Of a DNA stretch of 64,000 nucleotides, positions 59,466 through 64,000 are shown one piece after another. Each line of letters begins with the position of its first letter. Position 1 is the first letter of the stretch. Made by a program: the position numbers and the translations under genes. Source of the DNA: Desulfuromusa sp. (GTDB lineage: Bacteria > Desulfobacterota > Desulfuromonadia > Desulfuromonadales > Geopsychrobacteraceae); the NCBI GenBank assembly GCA_016744675.1, contig JADGDX010000007.1, positions 13,404 through 77,403 of the forward strand, read 5' to 3'. A model generated the notes under the pieces. The model had not been told where the DNA came from. It saw only the letters and a program-made list of their open reading frames with translations, and did not search any database.

Positions 59466-60980
59466 ATGGCTTTAACAATTAATACAAACGTAGCTTCCCT
59501 TAACGCCCAACGTAACCTGGGTACTTCTCAATCAGCTCTTAACAAATCAATGCAGCGCCTTTCTTCAGGTCTGCGGATCAACAGTGCAAAAGACGATGCT
59601 GCTGGTCTGGCTATCTCTAACCGGATGAGTTCGCAGATTCGTGGTCTGAATCAGGCTTCACGGAATGCGAACGATGGTATCTCTTTGGCGCAAACCGCTG
59701 AAGGTGCAATGCAGGAGAGCACAAACATTCTGCAACGGATGCGTGAGCTATCTGTTCAGTCTGCCAATGCATCTAACTCTGTTGCTGACCGCGATGCCCT
59801 TCAATCAGAAGTTAACCAGCTACAATCAGAGATGGATCGTATCTCTAGTAGTACCACCTTTAATGGTCTGAACATTCTGGACGGCTCTTTTACTAATTCG
59901 GCTTTTCAGGTTGGTGCTAACGCCAATGAGACGATTAGTGTTTCTATCGGTTCGATGAACTCTGCCGATCTCGGCCGCTATGCCTATTCAAATACAGATG
60001 TGGCCACATCTGTAGGTGCTGGTTCTGCTACTGCTATAGCTGCAGACGCCCCTGCCAACGCTATTCTTGCCCAGGATCTGACGGTTGCCGGTTATAAAGG
60101 CTCCTCAACAATTGCTGCCGCGACACTTACAGCTGGTATTTCGGCTCAAGGTGTTGCTGCTGCAGTCAATGCTGTTTCGGCAGATACAGGAGTTGAAGCA
60201 ACAGCTAGCTCTGAAGCAACAGCAGTTTTGAGTGTCGCCGGGACGGTTAGTTTTGAAATTGGAACGACATCAGCAAATCAGCAGACCGTCAGTGCCAATA
60301 TTACTGATGCGACCGATCTCAAAGATTTGGTGAAGGCGATTAATGATGTCTCTGGTAAGACCGGAATTACTGCAGAAGTAAACGAGACGGGGATGAAGCT
60401 ATCTCAGGCTGATGGTAAAGACATCATAATTGAGGATGCTATCAACTCCAGTGCTGGTACCTTGACAGTTTCTGGGACGACGGGTGCTGATGCGGTGCTG
60501 GTTGCTACTGCGGATGGTTCGGGCGCTAACTCTACAACAGTTGCTGGCTCTGTTGAGTTCACCTCTAGGAGCTCATTCTCTGCTTCCTCGAGTGTCGCTG
60601 GTGATGCTGGTGCCATTGTGTATGCGACTGGTTTAGCAGCTGATGCTATCAATTCGGCAGCTGCCGAGTCGGTCAATGAAATTGATATCGCTACCGCAGC
60701 TGGTGCTCAATCTGCTATCGATGTCATCGATAAGGCTCTTGGCACTATCGATTCACAACGTGGCGATCTTGGTGCGATTCAGAATCGTTTTGAATCCACT
60801 ATTGCTAACCTGCAGAATATTTCCGAAAATGTTACTGCAGCACGGTCACGGATTCTTGATGCGGATATTGCTCAGGAAACCTCTGCAATGACCAAGAACA
60901 ACATCCTGCAGCAGGCTGGTGTATCGATTCTGGCGCAAGCGAACCAGGCTCCACAACTCGCGTTGTCACTACTCGGTTAA
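59466..60980 (+). CDS. fliC: Flagellin
   Basis: 504 residues. Conserved N-terminal D0/D1 region ([16 protein letters not shown], then [20 protein letters not shown]) and C-terminal D1/D0 region ([16 protein letters not shown], then [19 protein letters not shown]). The surface-exposed centre (about 175-395) is Ala/Ser/Thr-rich with little sequence complexity, as usual for filament domains. TGGAGGA stands six bases before the ATG. Likely transcribed by sigma-28 and translationally controlled by CsrA/FliW (see leader features). Confidence 0.97.
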   Translation: MALTINTNVASLNAQRNLGTSQSALNKSMQRLSSGLRINSAKDDAAGLAISNRMSSQIRGLNQASRNANDGISLAQTAEGAMQESTNILQRMRELSVQSANASNSVADRDALQSEVNQLQSEMDRISSSTTFNGLNILDGSFTNSAFQVGANANETISVSIGSMNSADLGRYAYSNTDVATSVGAGSATAIAADAPANAILAQDLTVAGYKGSSTIAAATLTAGISAQGVAAAVNAVSADTGVEATASSEATAVLSVAGTVSFEIGTTSANQQTVSANITDATDLKDLVKAINDVSGKTGITAEVNETGMKLSQADGKDIIIEDAINSSAGTLTVSGTTGADAVLVATADGSGANSTTVAGSVEFTSRSSFSASSSVAGDAGAIVYATGLAADAINSAAAESVNEIDIATAAGAQSAIDVIDKALGTIDSQRGDLGAIQNRFESTIANLQNISENVTAARSRILDADIAQETSAMTKNNILQQAGVSILAQANQAPQLALSLLG

Positions 60981-60993
60981 TAATCTCTAGCAT

Positions 60994-61020
60994 GTAGGGC
61001 GCGGTACACCGTGTCTCTAC
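60994..61020. repeat. REP-like palindrome j after fliC (third class)
   Basis: GTAGGGCGCGGT and ACCGTGTCTCTAC, an imperfect palindrome with GTAG/CTAC ends and a CGCGGT core, different from the two classes above. It lies 13 bases after the fliC stop. Confidence 0.6.
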
Positions 61021-61029
61021 AGATTTCGG

Positions 61030-61060
61030 GGGGAGCCGGTTTCTCCGGCTCCCCATTTTC
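61030..61060 (+). terminator. Terminator after fliC
   Basis: GGGGAGCCGG (61030-61039) and CCGGCTCCCC (61045-61054) pair perfectly around a five-base loop; ATTTTCCC follows. Strong stem, short T-run. Confidence 0.82.
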
Positions 61061-61089
61061 CCTGATATAAGCAGGGGGAGGATAAAATA

Positions 61090-61437
61090 ATGAATGTTGA
61101 AGCTGTCAACTTACAAACTACGGCACAAACGCAGTTGAGCAAGGCTTCTGATCAAGTCAATGACTCGAGAAAAAAAGCGGTCGATCTGGTTCAAAGTGAA
61201 CAGGTTGAAAAAAAACAGGTCCAACCAGAAGAACTGCTACAACAGATCAAGTCACTGACTGAGGATGGTCTTTACAGTGTCCGTTTTGAAAACGATGAAC
61301 GGTCAAGCGGTTTGATTGTAAAGATTGTTAATCGGGAGAATGACGAAGTGATCCGTCAGGTTCCTTCTGAAGAACTTCTGGAAATCAGTGCTGCGCTGGA
61401 AGATTTACGTGGCAATTTGGTTAATACTGAAGGTTAG
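61090..61437 (+). CDS. flaG: FlaG family protein
   Basis: 115 residues. A polar N-terminal half is followed by the FlaG core (LYSVRFENDERSSGLIVKIV then DEVIRQVPSEELLEI, part shown). FlaG affects filament length in several bacteria; its position between fliC and fliD is the usual one. GGAGG precedes the ATG by about eight bases. Confidence 0.9.
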   Translation: MNVEAVNLQTTAQTQLSKASDQVNDSRKKAVDLVQSEQVEKKQVQPEELLQQIKSLTEDGLYSVRFENDERSSGLIVKIVNRENDEVIRQVPSEELLEISAALEDLRGNLVNTEG

Positions 61438-61446
61438 ATTCTCGTT

Positions 61447-61532
61447 CCTTCCCCTATAAGGGGGGAAGGAAAGGATGTGGTGGGTTTGAAGAACAGAATT
61501 CACTCTCATCCCAACTCTCCTTTGCTGGAGAG
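61447..61532. repeat. Bipartite inverted-repeat element between flaG and fliD
   Basis: CCTTCCCCT/AGGGGGGAAGG (about 61447-61469) and CTCTCC/GGAGAG (61515-61520 with 61527-61532). The first may end flaG transcription, though no T-run follows. The layout resembles small non-coding palindromic elements found between genes in many Proteobacteria. Confidence 0.5.
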
Positions 61533-61580
61533 CGTGCACAGGTAAGCAACGGTAGCTTTGTTGGTTTAAAGGAGATAGGT

Positions 61581-63200
61581 ATGCCCATTACATTCGGAGG
61601 TCTGGCAACAGGTCTGGATACAAATGCCATTGTTGATCAATTGATGGCATTGGAGCGTCAGCCGATTAACCGACTGCAAACAGATAAAACCTATTTTCAG
61701 GCGCGTCAGGCGGCCTATATCTCTTTTGATGGTAACCTGAAAAATTTTCTGTCAAACATCAAAAATCTTGGTTCCAGTGATGATTTGCGGCAGAAGTCGG
61801 TGTCGGCTTCACGCGAAGATTTTTTGTCGGTATCTGCTGGGGTTGATGCCCTGCCGGGAACCAGCTATCAGGTTGAGGTTGTCTCTCTGGCTCAGGTACA
61901 GAAAAATGTCAGCGAAGGATATTCAAGTAAGAGTGAGCAGAACTTTGGTGCCGGTGAGCTGACCCTGACGGTTGGTGAAAATGACCCGGTGACTATTACG
62001 GTCGATGAAACCAATAATTCTCTTGAAGGGATCATGCAAGCTATCAATGATGCTGATGCGGGAATCAATGCTTCGATCATCAATGATGGCACTGACACTC
62101 CCTACCGTTTAGTTTTGACGGGTGAAAACGTTGCGTCCGATTTTTCGATGACGTCAACTTTACCGTCCTTCAATGGTGATGTCAGTGCCCAGCTCCAGTC
62201 TGGAGGGTTTAGTAGCCAGTCAGCTGACTATTTTGGTGGTGGCAGCCTCGAGCTTTCGACTGGTGATACAATCACTTTGGGCGAATCTGCAAACTCATTG
62301 ACCGATATTATGACAGCAATCAATGCTGAAACCGGAACAACCGGAGTGACGGCATCAATTGTCGCTGACGGTGATAATTTTGTCATCTCTTTAGATGGTG
62401 GCGCAACCATGACGGCCACGAACTTTAGTGGTGGCTATGATGCGTTGGGTGTAACCGAAACTCAGGCGGCTGCACAGGCGCATATCCGGGTTGACACAAT
62501 TGACATCTATTCTGATAGCAATGCTCTGTCTGAAGCAATCCCCGGCTTGAGCTTGGATTTGACCAGTGCTGAAGCAGGGACGATGACCAGTATCTCGGTT
62601 TCGTTGGACGAAGCAGCCATCAAATCACAAGTTGAGTCTTTTGTTAAAGGTTATAACGAGGTGATGTCGTTTATCAGCTCACAGTCTAAATCAGAAGATT
62701 CTGATGCGGGAATTCTGGGAAGTGATCCCGGAATGAATTCTGTCAAGCGGCGCTTGCAGGGGCTGTTGACAACAACGATTGCCAATACCGGAAATTATTC
62801 AGCACTGTCGCAGTTGGGGTTGGAAACACAGAAAGATGGCACAATTATCATTGATAGTGAAACCCTGACCGATGCGGTGCAAAACAATTTAGACAGTTTG
62901 GAAAAATTGTTGGTTGGCGAGGGGGAGACCGAAGGGGTCGCTGTCAGATTTCAAAATTATCTGGAAGGGATGACCAGTCCTGTTGATGGTTTTTTAGCAG
63001 CAAATAAAAAAAGTACTGAGGCGACGGTCAATCGGATTGATGATCGTATTGAGCAGATCGAAACGCGTCTTGTAAAAAAAGAAGAAACTATGCGAGCTAA
63101 GTTTAGTGCTTTGGAAACCCTGATTAGTGGTATGAACAATCAGAGCTCCTTTTTGACTCAGCAGATGGATATGTTGACAAATATGATGACAAGGAAATAA
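61581..63200 (+). CDS. fliD: Flagellar hook-associated protein 2 (filament cap)
   Basis: 539 residues. N-terminal FGGLATGLDTNAIVDQLMALERQPINRLQ-type start (about 5-33; part shown) and a C-terminal coiled coil with ERMRAKFSALETLISGMNNQ-like sequence (here EETMRAKFSALETLISGMNN) define FliD. Two central beta domains contain tandem-like segments (GAGELTLTVGENDP and GGGSLELSTGDTI). It caps the growing filament. fliS follows three bases later. Confidence 0.95.
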   Translation: MPITFGGLATGLDTNAIVDQLMALERQPINRLQTDKTYFQARQAAYISFDGNLKNFLSNIKNLGSSDDLRQKSVSASREDFLSVSAGVDALPGTSYQVEVVSLAQVQKNVSEGYSSKSEQNFGAGELTLTVGENDPVTITVDETNNSLEGIMQAINDADAGINASIINDGTDTPYRLVLTGENVASDFSMTSTLPSFNGDVSAQLQSGGFSSQSADYFGGGSLELSTGDTITLGESANSLTDIMTAINAETGTTGVTASIVADGDNFVISLDGGATMTATNFSGGYDALGVTETQAAAQAHIRVDTIDIYSDSNALSEAIPGLSLDLTSAEAGTMTSISVSLDEAAIKSQVESFVKGYNEVMSFISSQSKSEDSDAGILGSDPGMNSVKRRLQGLLTTTIANTGNYSALSQLGLETQKDGTIIIDSETLTDAVQNNLDSLEKLLVGEGETEGVAVRFQNYLEGMTSPVDGFLAANKKSTEATVNRIDDRIEQIETRLVKKEETMRAKFSALETLISGMNNQSSFLTQQMDMLTNMMTRK

Positions 63201-63203
63201 CTA

Positions 63204-63629
63204 ATGAATGCCTATATGAATCAATACCAAAATAATCAGATTTTGAATGCGTCGCCAGAACAGATTCTGATCCTCCTCTACGATGGTTCCATTCGTTTTT
63301 GTCGTCAGGCAATGCATGCAATGGATGAGAATAATCGGGTTGTTCAGGCCGAAAAAATTAGTCGAACTATTGCGATTGTCAGTGAATTTGCAAATACACT
63401 CGACCATGAAGTTGGTGGTCACTTTGCATCTGATCTGGACGCTCTTTACGGATATATGATTCGTGAGTTGACAAATGCCAATATTAAGAACAACCGTGAG
63501 TCTCTTGAAACGGTTGAGGACCTTCTGATTGATTTGCGTAGCACTTGGGTTGAGGCAATAGAGATCAACCGTCAAGAGGCTCAACCTGCTGTTGGTCAAT
63601 CTGAAAAGTACGTAGCTGCAACCTTTTGA
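63204..63629 (+). CDS. fliS: Flagellin export chaperone FliS
   Basis: 141 residues, all helical. MNQYQNNQILNASPEQILILLYDGSIRF-type N terminus (start of protein; part shown) is diagnostic, as is the long C-terminal helix. It binds the flagellin C terminus and prevents premature polymerisation. Three bases separate it from fliD. Confidence 0.95.
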   Translation: MNAYMNQYQNNQILNASPEQILILLYDGSIRFCRQAMHAMDENNRVVQAEKISRTIAIVSEFANTLDHEVGGHFASDLDALYGYMIRELTNANIKNNRESLETVEDLLIDLRSTWVEAIEINRQEAQPAVGQSEKYVAATF

Positions 63630-63637
63630 TAACGGTG

Positions 63638-64000
63638 ATGGATATGGAAACATGCCTGAAAAAATCGATAGAGCAATATCAACAGATCGTTGATCATGCT
63701 GGCCAGCTTGAGCAACTTTTGAAGACGTCTGACCCTGATGAACTGCAAGGGTATACCGTTCGTTTGCAAGAGTTACAAGATGAAGCTGGATTGAACGATC
63801 GGGTTTTTCTGGAGGTGTTTCCTCAAAATTCGACCTATTGGCAGAACCATCCCCTATTTATTGAGCGAAGTCGGCTGCTTGAACAAATCGTCGAACTGAA
63901 TCATTTGCTATTACCAAGAATCCGTGGCATGATGGCTGTCACCGCTAATGAGTTATCTCAGGTAAAAAGCGGTCGTGTCGCAGTTGCCGGATATCATCAC
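63638..64000 (+). CDS. FliT-like or other flagellar chaperone, 3'-truncated by window edge
   Basis: An open frame of 121 codons runs from ATG 63638 (or 63644) to the right edge with no stop. The product is mostly helical: KKSIEQYQQIVDHAGQLEQL near the start and FIERSRLLEQIVELNHLLLP near residue 75, the kind of antiparallel helices seen in FliT and FlgN chaperones. Its place directly after fliS is where fliT-like genes occur. The identity is inferred from context because the C terminus is missing. Confidence 0.6.
   Translation, partial: MDMETCLKKSIEQYQQIVDHAGQLEQLLKTSDPDELQGYTVRLQELQDEAGLNDRVFLEVFPQNSTYWQNHPLFIERSRLLEQIVELNHLLLPRIRGMMAVTANELSQVKSGRVAVAGYHH

Overview
The window reads as a chromosomal segment of a Desulfuromonadia-type bacterium (Desulfuromonas/Pelobacter/Geobacter relatives). 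The indicators are an SfrB/SfrA-type NADPH oxidoreductase pair, a CbcL-like nine-heme c/b-type cytochrome fusion, a cytochrome/FeS/NrfD quinol-oxidoreductase cluster, sensor proteins with periplasmic heme-like motifs, an F0-only ATP synthase operon, a nuo operon without nuoE, nuoF and nuoG, and a UGA-encoded AhpD-like selenoprotein. The species cannot be fixed from the sequence alone. No rRNA, tRNA, CRISPR array, prophage or integrase was seen.

Layout. 1-3.7 kb: end of a large sacsin/Hsp90-like protein and an Abi-family protein (probable defence or accessory material). 3.7-10.9 kb: housekeeping genes (tatD-like, tcdA, TauE-like exporter, def-fmt-htpX-rsmB-rpe, lipoprotein). 11.0-15.9 kb: sfrB-sfrA. 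16.0-17.8 kb: atpZ-atpI-atpB-atpE. 18-20 kb: cbcL-like gene. 20-24.5 kb: small enzymes, DksA-like protein, cysteine synthase, UbiD-family decarboxylase. 24.6-27.6 kb: convergent heme-motif histidine kinase and NtrC-type regulator. 28.1-34.1 kb: respiratory cluster with small membrane proteins, a pseudo-receiver, a five-heme cytochrome, a Tat FeS protein, an NrfD-like subunit and a kinase-less sensor. 34.2-38.3 kb: parvulin, methyltransferase, ABC exporter, selenoprotein, hslO. 38.5-48.9 kb: nuoABCDHIJKLMN. 48.9-52.0 kb: second UbiD paralogue and recQ. 52.1-64 kb: flagellar late genes (flgM, flgN, flgK, flgL, csrA, fliW, fliC, flaG, fliD, fliS, FliT-like), interrupted at 56.9-59.3 kb by an HEPN/MNT toxin-antitoxin-like pair, a REP-associated transposase (RAYT), a decayed RAYT fragment and about ten REP-like palindromes.

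How the parts fit. SfrB carries a NuoF-like 4Fe-4S domain joined to a GltD-like NAD(P)H module, and SfrA is NuoG-like. The nuo operon lacks exactly the E/F/G input module, and both loci carry the same (G/C)TATAC-W-GTATAC palindrome in their promoters, as does the respiratory cluster. This suggests coordinated control of energy genes and possibly functional coupling. The cbcL-like protein and the cytochrome/FeS/NrfD cluster would connect the menaquinone pool to periplasmic electron carriers. In the flagellar region csrA-fliW lies just upstream of fliC, whose leader contains a sigma-28-like promoter, a CsrA-type AGGA hairpin and a GGA-rich Shine-Dalgarno site, the arrangement expected for FliW/CsrA control of flagellin.

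The strongest single observation is an in-frame UGA at 37283-37285, in a C-x-x-U motif followed by a SECIS-like hairpin: a selenoprotein that standard ORF calling splits and misses.
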